A stretch of 58,088 bases of DNA from PGYR01 sp041675005 (GTDB lineage: Bacteria; Bacteroidota; Ignavibacteria; Kapaibacteriales; UBA2268), in the NCBI GenBank assembly GCA_041675005.1, contig JBAYUQ010000019.1, positions 1-58,088 of the forward strand, read 5' to 3'. The notes under the pieces were generated by a model. The model made no database searches and was not told where the DNA came from. It worked only from the letters and a program-made list of their open reading frames with translations. Positions 17,517-26,554 of the stretch are shown here, piece by piece; positions within the stretch are counted from its first letter, which is position 1, and each line of letters starts with the position of its first letter. The position numbers and the translations under genes are program-made.

Positions 17517-18068
17517 TTACTTATGTTTTTCTATTGGTTGTAAACGAATTGAATTTTCGTATAAATAGAAATTATTTTTATCAATATATAAATCCTCATC
17601 TATAATCAATTTCCCACCTATGCTTTCTAACTTCCTATGGTCTTGCAATACCATCATAAATTCAGATATACCTTTGCATCTATTCTGAATAAAAGTAGTC
17701 CCTAGTCCAAATAGTGGTTTTAATATTTCATAATGTATCGATGTTAAATCATATTTTGCTAATAACTTATCTAATTTATTTAATGATTCTGATGAATGTT
17801 GCTTTTTCCACGCCCACCTTAATATTTTATATCTATCTGCACAGTACTTTGTACATGTATTACCTCTCCCCCCGTGTCTACATCTGCACATTAAGCAAAT
17901 CTTTCGACAATCAGCGCAGTAATCTCTATACTTTACAACACTATTTGAGAATCTTCCTTGGGATATAAACTGCTGTTTACAACAACTGCATTCATATTCG
18001 TAAGATTTTGTTGAACTTATAGTCTTCTTTTTTCTTCTATAAGGGTTTTTAAAATATTCTCTAGTCAT
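17517..18068 (-). CDS. hypothetical Cys-rich putative zinc-binding protein
   Basis: 183 residues, no family recognised. The first 80 residues are basic and hold many paired cysteines: ECSCCKQQF, YCADCRKICLMCRCRHGG and CTKYC. This suggests at least two zinc ribbons and hence nucleic-acid or protein binding. The rest is helical (SSESLNKLDKLLAKYDL) with a strand-rich tail. It lies upstream of the restriction-modification gene on the same strand, 75 bases away, so it might be co-transcribed as an accessory or control protein. Zinc binding is inferred from spacing only. Confidence 0.55.
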   Translation of the reverse strand: MTREYFKNPYRRKKKTISSTKSYEYECSCCKQQFISQGRFSNSVVKYRDYCADCRKICLMCRCRHGGRGNTCTKYCADRYKILRWAWKKQHSSESLNKLDKLLAKYDLTSIHYEILKPLFGLGTTFIQNRCKGISEFMMVLQDHRKLESIGGKLIIDEDLYIDKNNFYLYENSIRLQPIEKHK

Positions 18069-18188
18069 TTCTATCTTATTGTAATTTCATACTTACAATA
18101 TAAAAAAAATTTTGATATTACGCAACCCCTCATTCCTATTTTCTGGGTTCAATATATACCACATGTTAAACAAATGTGTGGATTACGC

Positions 18189-18338
18189 ATGATTAGTATA
18201 GAAGCTGCGGCGAAGATTTTGAATAAAAACAACACCTATTCAAAAGAGGAAGTAGAACAAATATTGGATTTTCTGAATCCAATCGTAGAAATATTAGTAG
18301 ATTATGTAGAATTAAAAAACCCCAGAGGCGAAAAATGA
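18189..18338 (+). CDS. small protein encoded ahead of the recombinase
   Basis: 49 residues (MISIEAAAKILNKNN...EEVEQILDFL), ending in an ATGA overlap with the recombinase start. Small helical proteins with a similar EAAKILN...YS.EEV..I.DFL pattern often precede serine recombinases in Bacteroidota. The overlap indicates co-translation. A control role such as directionality or repression is plausible but unproven. Confidence 0.6.
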   Translation: MISIEAAAKILNKNNTYSKEEVEQILDFLNPIVEILVDYVELKNPRGEK

Positions 18339-19891
18339 AGAAAGCAATTATTTATAGTAGAGTTTCTACTAGTGAGCAAAAGGAAAAAGGATATAGTTTA
18401 AAAGATCAAGTAAGATCCTTAATCGAATATTGTAAAAAGAATAATATCCAAATAATTAAGAGTTTTGTTGAAGATCATTCTGCTAAAGACTTTAATCGAC
18501 CCATATTTAATGAGTTACATCAATTTGCGGAAGAACATAAGGATGAAATTGATTATTTATTGGTCAAAAAATGGGACAGATTTAGTAGAAATCATACTCA
18601 GTCATATAGATATATAGAATTATTTGAAAAGTTAAACATAAAAGTCAATTCTATTTCAGAATGGTTAGATGATTCGAACCATGTAAATATTATGTTGAAG
18701 GCAATTCATCTTGCACTTCCTGAAATAGAAAATAAAATTAGAAGTGATAGAACTAGAATAGGTATTAGAGCTAGTTTGATGGAAGGAAGGTCTTGTTTTA
18801 ATGCTCCTACTGGTTATATAAGAGGTAAAGATGCTAATAATAAGCCACTAATGTTTATTGATACTGAGATAGCACCTGATATTCTGCACCTCTTTGAGGA
18901 TTTTGCAACAGGAAATTATTCACAGGTTGAACTTGTAAAAAAATATAGATCAAATAAGCTAATATTAAACAAGGCCAAATTAAGTAAGATGCTTAGGAAT
19001 AGTTTCTACGCAGGAGAAATAGAAATTAAGGCTACAGCTACCGAACCAGAGCAAATTGTTATTGGATTACATGAACCAATCGTTTCTAAAGAAGTGTTTG
19101 ATAATGTACAGAGGATTTTGAATGGAAATAGACCTCTATCCAATAACAAGAGTAGTTATGAGCAATACTTACCATTAAGAGGAGAGTTATTGTGTGATAA
19201 ATGTAATAAACCACTGACAGGTACTACTAAAACGAAAAAGAATGGTAAACTATATAGTTATTATCACGGTAATAGTAATTACAACTGTAAATGTAAAGTT
19301 TCCGCTTCTGAATTGCATCAGCAAATCGAAGAATTATTAATACAATTAGAACCAAAACCTGAAATAAAAGAGCTAATACTTGAGATGATTAAATCAAAAA
19401 GTAAAACGGCGGTTGATAATAAGAAGAAGAAGACACAATCTATTGAAAAAGCTATAAAGCTGTTAGAAGACAAAAAAGATAAACTCTTTGAGAAATTCAT
19501 AGAAGATGATATAAATAAAGAGGTATATGATAGATATAATTCAAAATATACAGATGAAATACAACTTAAAACTGAAGAAATATTGATTCTAAAAGAAGAA
19601 TTTGAAAATATAGAAGATCACCTCCAAAATACGCTAGAGTATTTTGATAATCTCTCTACATTATATGTAAGCGCTAATCCAAAAGGAAAGAGAACAATAA
19701 TTAGTTCGATACTTGAGGAGAAACTTAGGATTAGAGATAAAAAGTATCGAACTCCTGTATTTAAGGACATCGTTAAGTTAATCTGTCGTGATAGCAAGGC
19801 TTTCAGGGATGTTAAAAATAAAAAAGGCAACTCTTCACAAGAAGAGTTGCCTAGAGTACGGACGGAGAGACTCGAACTCTCACAAGCTTAA
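18335..19891 (+). CDS. large serine recombinase (site-specific integrase)
   Basis: 518 residues. The resolvase catalytic domain has YSRVSTSEQ with nucleophile Ser 11 and KKWDRFSR at 78-85. The Recombinase domain follows (about 150-265, with NAPTGYIRG), then a zinc ribbon (Cys 287, 290, 318, 320) and a long coiled coil (about 365-445). It would integrate and excise the neighbouring accessory DNA. The last 21 or so codons are odd: they read through a bidirectional terminator hairpin and then through the antisense of a tRNA-Leu 3' end (RTERLELSQA), with the stop inside the tRNA gene. The native C-terminus has therefore probably been replaced by host sequence on insertion. Confidence 0.9.
   Translation: MKKAIIYSRVSTSEQKEKGYSLKDQVRSLIEYCKKNNIQIIKSFVEDHSAKDFNRPIFNELHQFAEEHKDEIDYLLVKKWDRFSRNHTQSYRYIELFEKLNIKVNSISEWLDDSNHVNIMLKAIHLALPEIENKIRSDRTRIGIRASLMEGRSCFNAPTGYIRGKDANNKPLMFIDTEIAPDILHLFEDFATGNYSQVELVKKYRSNKLILNKAKLSKMLRNSFYAGEIEIKATATEPEQIVIGLHEPIVSKEVFDNVQRILNGNRPLSNNKSSYEQYLPLRGELLCDKCNKPLTGTTKTKKNGKLYSYYHGNSNYNCKCKVSASELHQQIEELLIQLEPKPEIKELILEMIKSKSKTAVDNKKKKTQSIEKAIKLLEDKKDKLFEKFIEDDINKEVYDRYNSKYTDEIQLKTEEILILKEEFENIEDHLQNTLEYFDNLSTLYVSANPKGKRTIISSILEEKLRIRDKKYRTPVFKDIVKLICRDSKAFRDVKNKKGNSSQEELPRVRTERLELSQA
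19812..19851 (-). terminator. Rho-independent terminator of tRNA-Leu
   Basis: An 11-pair perfect stem (19826-19836 with 19841-19851, loop acaa) is followed on the minus strand by T-runs. It ends the tRNA-Leu transcript and also lies within the 3' end of the recombinase frame. Confidence 0.85.
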
Positions 19892-19940
19892 GCCCACTAG
19901 ATCCTAAGTCTAGCGCGTCTACCAATTCCGCCACGTCCGC
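19857..19940 (-). tRNA. tRNA-Leu (anticodon UAG)
   Basis: 84 bases that fold fully: acceptor GCGGACG, D arm with GGTAGA, anticodon stem-loop CTAGA-CTTAGGA-TCTAG giving UAG, a long class II variable arm, and T arm GAGAG-TTCGAGT-CTCTC. CCA is not encoded. The first acceptor pair is G-U instead of the usual G-C, which may reflect the adjoining insertion. Confidence 0.93.
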
Positions 19941-20019
19941 ATCAAAATAGGTTACAAATTTATAACATTTAATATTAACTAAAAAATATATTTTTAAAGT
20001 TTTTCTCTTCTTTTGTTAT

Positions 20020-20027
20020 TAAATTTG
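20020..20027 (+). promoter_or_regulatory. TAAATTTG box directly before hpnE
   Basis: Matches TAnnTTTG, the Bacteroidetes -7 element. It ends five bases before the ATG at 20033, so if it is used the transcript would be essentially leaderless. No clear upstream element was found. Confidence 0.25.
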
Positions 20028-20032
20028 AATCT

Positions 20033-21328
20033 ATGGGAATACAAAAACGAAAAGTTGCGATAATTGGGGCCGGTGTATCGGGTATGACTGCCGCTACAGA
20101 GCTGATGGATAGCCACATTGTTCATATATACGAAGCTACTGATTCTATTGGTGGTAGGGCAACTACAATAGTGGATAAAACTACTCAAGAAATCATAGAT
20201 AATGGTCAGCATATATGCATAGGTGCTTACAAATTCTTCTTCGATACGCTGGAAAGAATTGGTGGTATGGAAAATTTCCACATATTTGAAAAATATGATA
20301 TCCCATATTTCTATGGGGGTAAGTTTAGTTCTCTTACTTCAAAGATATTTTCTGGGAAGTTTGGCTTGCTCGAAGCTATTATAAGGGATAGTAACTTCTC
20401 GTTTAAAGAAAAACTAAATACTATTATATTTGCAATCAAAGTTCAGATGGATTCCATCTCATTCCAAAACTTCTCGGATTGTTACGAAATGCTAGTGCAT
20501 CATAAACAGTCTGAAAAAGCAATCAAAATACTCTGGGAGCCGCTCATCGTCTCTACTATGAATACTCCTGTCCGTAAGGCAAGTCCAATTATATTCGAAA
20601 CTATAATGGTCGATGGTTTCTTGAGTAAGAGTCAAAATGCAGCATTTTATCTACCCAAAGTACATTTTGGAGAATTATTCAAGGGGTTTGAGTCAGTTTT
20701 CCTGAATGACGAGAATAAGATATACTATAATAGTCCTATTAAGTCGATAAAGGAGAATGGTGGCAAATTCTTAGTCAATGAGGAGTATTATGATGATGTG
20801 GTGGTTACAACACCGTCATTCATCACTAAACGGATATTGAGCGAATTGCCGATAGAAATTGATGTGCCCGACTACTCCCCTATTGTTTCTGTTTATTTCT
20901 GGACGGATACTAAACTCACAGATTCGTACATGATATCAGCGGTGGATACTGGTTTCGATTGGCTATTCAACAGAGACAAATTGATAGATAGAAACTCTGA
21001 TACTTACTCGTACCAGATAACTACTAGCGATGCTGTTCGGTACGCAAAGCTGAAAGATGATGTAATAATGTCGATGATGGAAGAGGACTTGAGGAAAATG
21101 TTCGGTGAAGATTTCAAAATAACTCATTACAGAATAGTTCGCGAGCTAATGGCGACTTTCCTTGCTGATAAGAAGAATAATCTGAAAAGACCAAAAGTGA
21201 AAACTTATATACCTGGTCTGTATTTAGCTGGTGATTATTCGGATAATGGATATCCTTCAACTCTAGAAGGAGCTGCTAAAAATGGGTTTAGAGCAGCTCA
21301 CTATATTCTGAAACGTACTGCAAAATAA
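20033..21328 (+). CDS. hpnE: FAD-dependent hydroxysqualene dehydroxylase-like oxidoreductase
   Basis: 431-residue flavoprotein of the phytoene-desaturase/amine-oxidase superfamily. The dinucleotide-binding motif VAIIGAGVSGMTAA is at residues 8-21, followed by EATDSIGGRA. The C-terminus has the second FAD motif YLAGDYSDNGYPSTLEGA, characteristic of HpnE. HpnE reduces hydroxysqualene to squalene for hopanoid or sterol precursors. The partner genes hpnC and hpnD are not in this window, so a carotenoid-type desaturase remains possible. Its 3' end overlaps the convergent coaB by 41 bases. It is the first core gene next to the tRNA-Leu insertion site. Confidence 0.72.
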   Translation: MGIQKRKVAIIGAGVSGMTAATELMDSHIVHIYEATDSIGGRATTIVDKTTQEIIDNGQHICIGAYKFFFDTLERIGGMENFHIFEKYDIPYFYGGKFSSLTSKIFSGKFGLLEAIIRDSNFSFKEKLNTIIFAIKVQMDSISFQNFSDCYEMLVHHKQSEKAIKILWEPLIVSTMNTPVRKASPIIFETIMVDGFLSKSQNAAFYLPKVHFGELFKGFESVFLNDENKIYYNSPIKSIKENGGKFLVNEEYYDDVVVTTPSFITKRILSELPIEIDVPDYSPIVSVYFWTDTKLTDSYMISAVDTGFDWLFNRDKLIDRNSDTYSYQITTSDAVRYAKLKDDVIMSMMEEDLRKMFGEDFKITHYRIVRELMATFLADKKNNLKRPKVKTYIPGLYLAGDYSDNGYPSTLEGAAKNGFRAAHYILKRTAK

Positions 21329-21947
21329 TATCAGCTATTTCCGATTTTGGTGCAGTAGGCACTTCTTTTATATTATTCTTATCGTCAATTATCGTGACAG
21401 TGTTTATGTCCTTTCCGAAGCCACCATCTGTGCTATTAGCTTGATTGGCTACGATTATATTACAGTTTTTACGCTCTAGCTTCCCTTTGGCATATTCTAC
21501 TAGCTTCTCGCTCTCTAGAGCAAAGCCAACGAGTATTTGTTTTTCCTGTTTTTTACTCCCTAACTCCTTAAGTATATCCTTAGTTTTGACTAATTCGATA
21601 GTCATAGTGTTGTCATTCTTCTTGATTTTGCCATTGTGCTTGACTTTTGGAGTGTAGTCAGCAACGGCAGCTGACATTACTATAACATCTTGTTTTTCGG
21701 ATAAACCTGTTACTATTCGGTACATATCATCAGCCGACTCAATATCGACTCTATCTATTGCTGGATTGCAATGCTGACAAGTCGGTCCAGTCACCAAAGT
21801 AACCACAGCCCCCATTTTCAAAGCAGATTCGGCTAATGCAAAACCCATTTTCCCGGATGAGAAATTACCTATGAACCGAACATCATCTATTCGCTCATAA
21901 GTTGGACCAGCAGTTATTAGCACCATTTTTCCTTTTAGAAATGACAT
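21288..21947 (-). CDS. coaB: phosphopantothenate-cysteine ligase (CoaB), stand-alone
   Basis: 219 residues catalysing nucleotide-dependent joining of cysteine to 4'-phosphopantothenate in coenzyme A synthesis. Family marks are ITAGPTYERIDDVRFI, NFSSGKMGFALAE, SAAVADYTPK, KTKDIL and GFALES. In most bacteria this is the C-terminal half of a fused CoaBC protein. Here it is a separate frame whose ATG shares one base with the coaC stop (TAATG). The two frames join exactly at the domain linker with nothing missing, so both halves look intact. Its last 41 bases overlap the convergent hpnE. Confidence 0.92.
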   Translation of the reverse strand: MSFLKGKMVLITAGPTYERIDDVRFIGNFSSGKMGFALAESALKMGAVVTLVTGPTCQHCNPAIDRVDIESADDMYRIVTGLSEKQDVIVMSAAVADYTPKVKHNGKIKKNDNTMTIELVKTKDILKELGSKKQEKQILVGFALESEKLVEYAKGKLERKNCNIIVANQANSTDGGFGKDINTVTIIDDKNNIKEVPTAPKSEIADIILQYVSEYSELL

Positions 21948-22492
21948 TATATATGCCCTTTGATTGATTCTATTAGGTTCAGTACTTCAGGTAATCTCCC
22001 CTGCCCTATTATACCGCTTGCTAGCTCGCCGTATTCTGGATCTAATACAATGTATCCATCTTCTTTTAGCTGGGCTACATTACGCTGTATCGCCTTGTTT
22101 TCCCACATATCACTATCCATAGCCGGAGCTATTAATTTAGGTATTCCTTTGGGGATAGCAGTCGTTAGCGTAGTGAGTGCATTATCACAGAAACCGTTCG
22201 CTATTTTAGCTAAAGTATTTGCTGAGCAAGGAGCAATGATGAATAAATCGCACTTTTGTGCCTTATCTATATGCCAAGAACCCGAGTCTTGAAATTTATC
22301 ATCGAACATATCGTCTATAGTTATATTACGGCTTAGATTGTCCAGAACTAACTTACTGACAAACTTTTTCCCGCTGGGGGTAATGACGCAATTAACGCTC
22401 GCACCCTCTTTTATCAGCTCTCTGACTAAGAACGGAGACTTGTATGCGGAGATTGAACCAGTGATTCCTAATATGATATTTTTATTTTTCAT
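21947..22492 (-). CDS. coaC: phosphopantothenoylcysteine decarboxylase (CoaC), stand-alone
   Basis: 181-residue FMN-dependent decarboxylase forming 4'-phosphopantetheine from the CoaB product. Visible motifs are GITGSISAYKS, the active-site His in SWHIDKAQ, IIAPCSANTLAKIANG, and APAMDSDMWEN with the substrate-clamp region. The protein ends with GQGRLPEVLNLIESI, just where the fused CoaBC linker would begin. Stop and next start overlap as TAATG, so translational coupling with coaB keeps the enzymes in step. Its start lies 72 bases from divergent der. Confidence 0.92.
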   Translation of the reverse strand: MKNKNIILGITGSISAYKSPFLVRELIKEGASVNCVITPSGKKFVSKLVLDNLSRNITIDDMFDDKFQDSGSWHIDKAQKCDLFIIAPCSANTLAKIANGFCDNALTTLTTAIPKGIPKLIAPAMDSDMWENKAIQRNVAQLKEDGYIVLDPEYGELASGIIGQGRLPEVLNLIESIKGHI

Positions 22493-22564
22493 TTTATGTT
22501 ATGTGCAAAGTTGACAAACGAATTCCGTAAATTATATTTTATTTTCTGAAAAAAGCAAAAAAAC

Positions 22565-23890
22565 ATGGTTACAGTAGCAATAGTTGGTCGTCCGAATGTG
22601 GGCAAATCCACCCTTTTTAATAGATTAGTTGGTGAGAGAAATGCCATAATCGAAGACGAACCGGGCGTAACGCGCGATAGAATATACGGCCGCTCCGATT
22701 GGAATGGAAAGTATTTCCACGTCATAGATACTGGTGGGTTTATCCCCGGTAGTGAAGATACTATGGAGAAAGCAATCCGTGAGCAAGCTATGATTGCTAT
22801 GGAAGAAGCTGATTCTATTATTTTCATGGTAGATGGCAAAGATGGTCTAACTCGTTTCGATAGAGACATAGGCATCTTACTTCGTGGTACTGATAAGCCA
22901 ATAACTCTTATAGTTAATAAGTGTGATAATCACGTTATGGATCATAATTCGTATGAATTTTACGAATTAGGACTTGGTGACCCGTTCCCTATATCTGCGA
23001 ACAATGGTCGTAGTACAGGTGATTTCATGGATAAGTTAGTCGAGACTTTCCCACTTATAGATTTTGATGAAAACGATACTAGATTGAAAATAGCTCTAGT
23101 TGGCCGTCCGAATGCTGGGAAATCGAGTTTAGCTAATGCTTTGCTCGGTCAAGAAAGAAATATAGTAACTGATATACCAGGAACTACGCGTGATTCAATT
23201 GATTCAATTGTAAAATACCACGGTGAAGAAATAGTACTTATAGATACGGCGGGGCTAAGACGTAAATCAAGAGTAGAAGAAAATATAGAAAAATGGAGTA
23301 TGGTTCGTACGCATAGAGCCATTGATAGATGCGATATTGGAGTAGTATTACTCGATGCCGAAAGAGGATTCGAAGAGCAGGATAAACGTATAATCCAAAT
23401 GCTCGATGATCAGAAAAAAGGTATTATAATAGCTGTAAACAAGTGGGATTTGGTCGATAACGAAGAATCTGACACAGCTCATAAGATGAAAAAATCAATC
23501 CTAGAAGAAGTAAAGACTTTCAGTTATGTTCCAGTTATATTCACTTCAGCGACTGAGAAGACTAGAGTTTTCAAAGTTCTAGATATAGCGAAAGAAATAA
23601 AAGCAAGAAGAGAAAAGAGAATATCTACTGGTAAGCTGAACAAAGTGCTTATCGATTTATTCGAGAGAACACCTGCACCAGCAGTGCGTGGCTATGATTT
23701 GCGTATTAACTACGTGACCCAAGTAGGAACAGAGCCGCCATTGTTTACTCTTTTCCTTAATCAACCCGACTTATTACCGGGTAGTTACAAACGATTCATA
23801 GAACGACAAATAAGAGAGAACTTCGATTTGGAAGGTACTCCTATTAGTTTGCTATTCCGTAAGAAAAACAAGAAATGGGAAGAGAGATAG
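22565..23890 (+). CDS. der: GTPase Der (EngA), ribosome assembly
   Basis: 441 residues with two tandem GTPase domains: G1 loops GRPNVGKST (7-15) and GRPNAGKSS (about 180-188), switch regions PGVTRDR and PGTTRDS, and DTGGF and DTAGL G3 motifs. NKCD and NKWD bases are also present. A C-terminal KH-like domain follows (NKVLIDLFERTPAPAVRG, then NYVTQVGTEPP). This is standard length and order for Der, which matures the 50S ribosomal subunit. It is transcribed divergently from coaC. Confidence 0.97.
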   Translation: MVTVAIVGRPNVGKSTLFNRLVGERNAIIEDEPGVTRDRIYGRSDWNGKYFHVIDTGGFIPGSEDTMEKAIREQAMIAMEEADSIIFMVDGKDGLTRFDRDIGILLRGTDKPITLIVNKCDNHVMDHNSYEFYELGLGDPFPISANNGRSTGDFMDKLVETFPLIDFDENDTRLKIALVGRPNAGKSSLANALLGQERNIVTDIPGTTRDSIDSIVKYHGEEIVLIDTAGLRRKSRVEENIEKWSMVRTHRAIDRCDIGVVLLDAERGFEEQDKRIIQMLDDQKKGIIIAVNKWDLVDNEESDTAHKMKKSILEEVKTFSYVPVIFTSATEKTRVFKVLDIAKEIKARREKRISTGKLNKVLIDLFERTPAPAVRGYDLRINYVTQVGTEPPLFTLFLNQPDLLPGSYKRFIERQIRENFDLEGTPISLLFRKKNKKWEER

Positions 23891-23998
23891 TTTTCATATC
23901 ACTCTTTCCATCATATCTGTCAAGCCCAAGTAATGAAATTTTTAAAACGGGACGAAAAAAATTATTCCAACGAACCCGTAAGCTGATAGTCGTCTCTG

Positions 23999-26458
23999 TT
24001 ATTTCATTATCATAATAGGGACTGACTGCCTGTTGTCGCCGTGCTCTATGAATATAAAATATAATCCTGATTTGTAGTTGCTACAATTCCACTCCAACGT
24101 TCCAGAATAGTTGTCTGTGTTTGTTAGGATTATCGCATTTTTATCAGCTACCAAATTCCCATTTATATCATATACACCCTTGATTGATTTTCTTATATCA
24201 AATCCCGATTCCCAATATAATTCGGCTTTTACAAGGTTTGTTGCTGGGTTAGGGTACGCTGAATAAGTTCTCAATGTTATTTTCGGAGATTCTATATTTG
24301 TTGTTTTATCGACTACTATTTTATAATAGTTGTTCAGATAAAAGTTTTTTTCTTGTCTAATTTCATCATTATATTTTACTAATAGTACGTCATTACTCGA
24401 AACTACATCACCAAACGTTGGGTTCTTTGATGGCCAGGTAGGGACTTCATCCCAACTTGATAAATCTTTATTCGCTTTTTTGAGTATTTTATCACCCATT
24501 AAATAGAAACTATTATCAAAATAGACTACTTGCAAGTTTTTTCGCTCTATATCATTTTCTATAAACAAAGTATCCAAAACGCCCCGAGTTCTATCATACA
24601 GATATACTCTATTCATATAGTCTATATCACCATAGTAAGTTAGGTTATAGCTCGTTATAAACAAACTATCTTTATTATGTTCATAGAATTTATACGATTC
24701 AGAGTAGTTTTTTATTCTGTGATCGGAAGTCCAGCTTTCACCTTTATCAGTAGTCGAACGTATTTCTAAATATTGATCTTTCGGATGATTTGCCTCTATA
24801 CTTTGTAGCACTTCTGTATAGTTAGTTTCATTTTCTGGGTATATATAATAGTATTGGTGCTTGCTAGTGTCGAGCACTACTTGTCTGTATTTACTAAAAT
24901 CATGTTTATCAAAATAATACCCATAAGTTACCCATTTGGAAGTAAGTAGTGGGTTGGAGGATGATGTTTTTCGATTCATTATATTATAGTATTCGTCGCC
25001 AATAAGAGCAAAGTTAGTTGCAAATTTGAAGCCATTAGAATAAAATTCTATTGCTGATTTGTATTGGAAAGTCCTTCCAAAATCTTGTGTAAATCCGATA
25101 TTTGAATAATTATCGAATTGTACTCTTCCGTGTAAAAATCCTTTACCCTCTGGTGAAATAAACGTTTGATAAATATCGGTAAATCGACAAGTATGACAAG
25201 CCGAAGTATCTGTTATTCTCTGTGGAGTGTAAGTCATTCCACCATCGTTTGATATAGATGAGTAAATACCTCCTGTAATATACATCTTATCATCATAAAT
25301 CTTATTTGGTACTCCTTGTACAAAGGATTTTAATTCCCAATTCTTACCCGAATCATAAGTAATGAATAATGATTTGTTTCTCCCGACTACTAAAATAGTT
25401 GAATCATCGATAAAGTGAGGGCTATTTAAATCGAACAAAGAGTATCCAGTTCCCCAAGTACCAAAATCATCAATTTCTATATCTCCTAGTGTGTAGTTTG
25501 GAAAATATTTATTGCTGACTGTTTCAACTTTGTCATTTTTTAAGTCATATTTCTTTAGAAATAAGTTTAATGGAATTCGAAAATCGTATCTCCAATTCTT
25601 ATTGCTCTCATCTTGTAAAAGGAACTCTTGATCGATATCATAAAGGTTATCTTTATACTGTTTATAATTTGTATGTGCAATAATATCAACAGGTAATATT
25701 TTCCAATCGTTTTCATAGTTATCTTCACCAATGAGGAATATATATTTATATGGCTTACTGTTAATAACAATTTTTATTTCAATCATTAAACTATCGTTTA
25801 TATAATCCAGTCTAGATATATATGGTTTTTTCCCTTTAAGTATAGGGCTAAAATCTTCCAAATATTTATTAATCAATAATTTATAAATATCTGAAACTAT
25901 AAGTAAATTTTTGTTCGAAAGAGGGATATATAATTTTCCATTGTGATATGCTAATAAATCTCTAGCAAGTACAGATTTATATGTACTGTCATTCTCATTA
26001 TAAAATAATAAAGAATCTTGATAGAGGGATTGAAATTCCAAATCCAAATTAAATTCTATTATCTTATCTATACTGCGAACAAAAAATTTATCTTGATCAA
26101 TATCCATTGCTATGAATTTATCTATTGGGTCTTTATCATATTCTCTAACTATCCAGCTATTGCCTTTGTCAGTAGATTTTATTAAAGCACCACTTTCTAT
26201 TATACCATAAAAATCGTCTTTGTACTTAACTATTTTCTTTATATTTGCTTGCTCTACTAACTTTCTTTCTTCCCAAGTCTTTGCCGCATCTTCCGAGTAA
26301 TAATAATATCCATTGCTTCCATATATAACTACATTATCATCAATAGAAATAACCCCATTGAAATCAATATTCATTGGGGTTATTTTATAGTTCTCAGCAT
26401 ATATTGCTACATTAACTATCAGTATTATAACAATATAAAGCAGGTTGTTTCTTTTCAT
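23999..26458 (-). CDS. secreted BNR/sortilin-type beta-propeller protein with T9SS sorting domain
   Basis: 819 residues. A signal peptide is followed by repeated Asp-box-like units (YYYSEDAAKTWEERK, STDKGNSWIVRE, TYDSGKNWELKSF, STTDKGESWTSD) that predict one or two beta-propellers of the sortilin/photosystem-stability type. The C-terminus (SAYPNPATNLVKAELYW ... GLYFIFIE) is a type A sorting domain, so the protein should cross the outer membrane by type IX secretion and be surface-attached or released. Substrate is unknown. It stands alone, 180 bases downstream of the DUF5686 gene on the same strand, after AAGTT tandem repeats. Confidence 0.8.
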   Translation of the reverse strand: MKRNNLLYIVIILIVNVAIYAENYKITPMNIDFNGVISIDDNVVIYGSNGYYYYSEDAAKTWEERKLVEQANIKKIVKYKDDFYGIIESGALIKSTDKGNSWIVREYDKDPIDKFIAMDIDQDKFFVRSIDKIIEFNLDLEFQSLYQDSLLFYNENDSTYKSVLARDLLAYHNGKLYIPLSNKNLLIVSDIYKLLINKYLEDFSPILKGKKPYISRLDYINDSLMIEIKIVINSKPYKYIFLIGEDNYENDWKILPVDIIAHTNYKQYKDNLYDIDQEFLLQDESNKNWRYDFRIPLNLFLKKYDLKNDKVETVSNKYFPNYTLGDIEIDDFGTWGTGYSLFDLNSPHFIDDSTILVVGRNKSLFITYDSGKNWELKSFVQGVPNKIYDDKMYITGGIYSSISNDGGMTYTPQRITDTSACHTCRFTDIYQTFISPEGKGFLHGRVQFDNYSNIGFTQDFGRTFQYKSAIEFYSNGFKFATNFALIGDEYYNIMNRKTSSSNPLLTSKWVTYGYYFDKHDFSKYRQVVLDTSKHQYYYIYPENETNYTEVLQSIEANHPKDQYLEIRSTTDKGESWTSDHRIKNYSESYKFYEHNKDSLFITSYNLTYYGDIDYMNRVYLYDRTRGVLDTLFIENDIERKNLQVVYFDNSFYLMGDKILKKANKDLSSWDEVPTWPSKNPTFGDVVSSNDVLLVKYNDEIRQEKNFYLNNYYKIVVDKTTNIESPKITLRTYSAYPNPATNLVKAELYWESGFDIRKSIKGVYDINGNLVADKNAIILTNTDNYSGTLEWNCSNYKSGLYFIFIEHGDNRQSVPIMIMK

Positions 26459-26495
26459 TTTATTGGCAACTAATTGTTAATAATATTTTTTATGA

Positions 26496-26515
26496 AAGTT
26501 AAGTTAAGTTAAGTT
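26496..26515. repeat. AAGTT tandem repeat (4 units)
   Basis: Four exact five-base units lie 38 bases upstream of the start of the T9SS propeller gene at 26458. Copy number changes in such an array could alter promoter spacing, but there is no direct sign of phase variation. Confidence 0.5.
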
Positions 26516-26545
26516 CCAAATGCTTTTTTTATTTCCTAATAAAAG

Positions 26546-26554
26546 TTATCCACA
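26546..26554 (+). promoter_or_regulatory. isolated DnaA box
   Basis: TTATCCACA matches the DnaA consensus exactly in the spacer between two minus-strand genes. It is a single copy with no cluster or adjacent dnaA/dnaN, so it may be a titration or regulatory site, or chance. Confidence 0.25.

Noticed and set aside
26546..26554. Replication origin
   Set aside because: Only one DnaA box, and no dnaA, dnaN or AT-rich unwinding cluster nearby.
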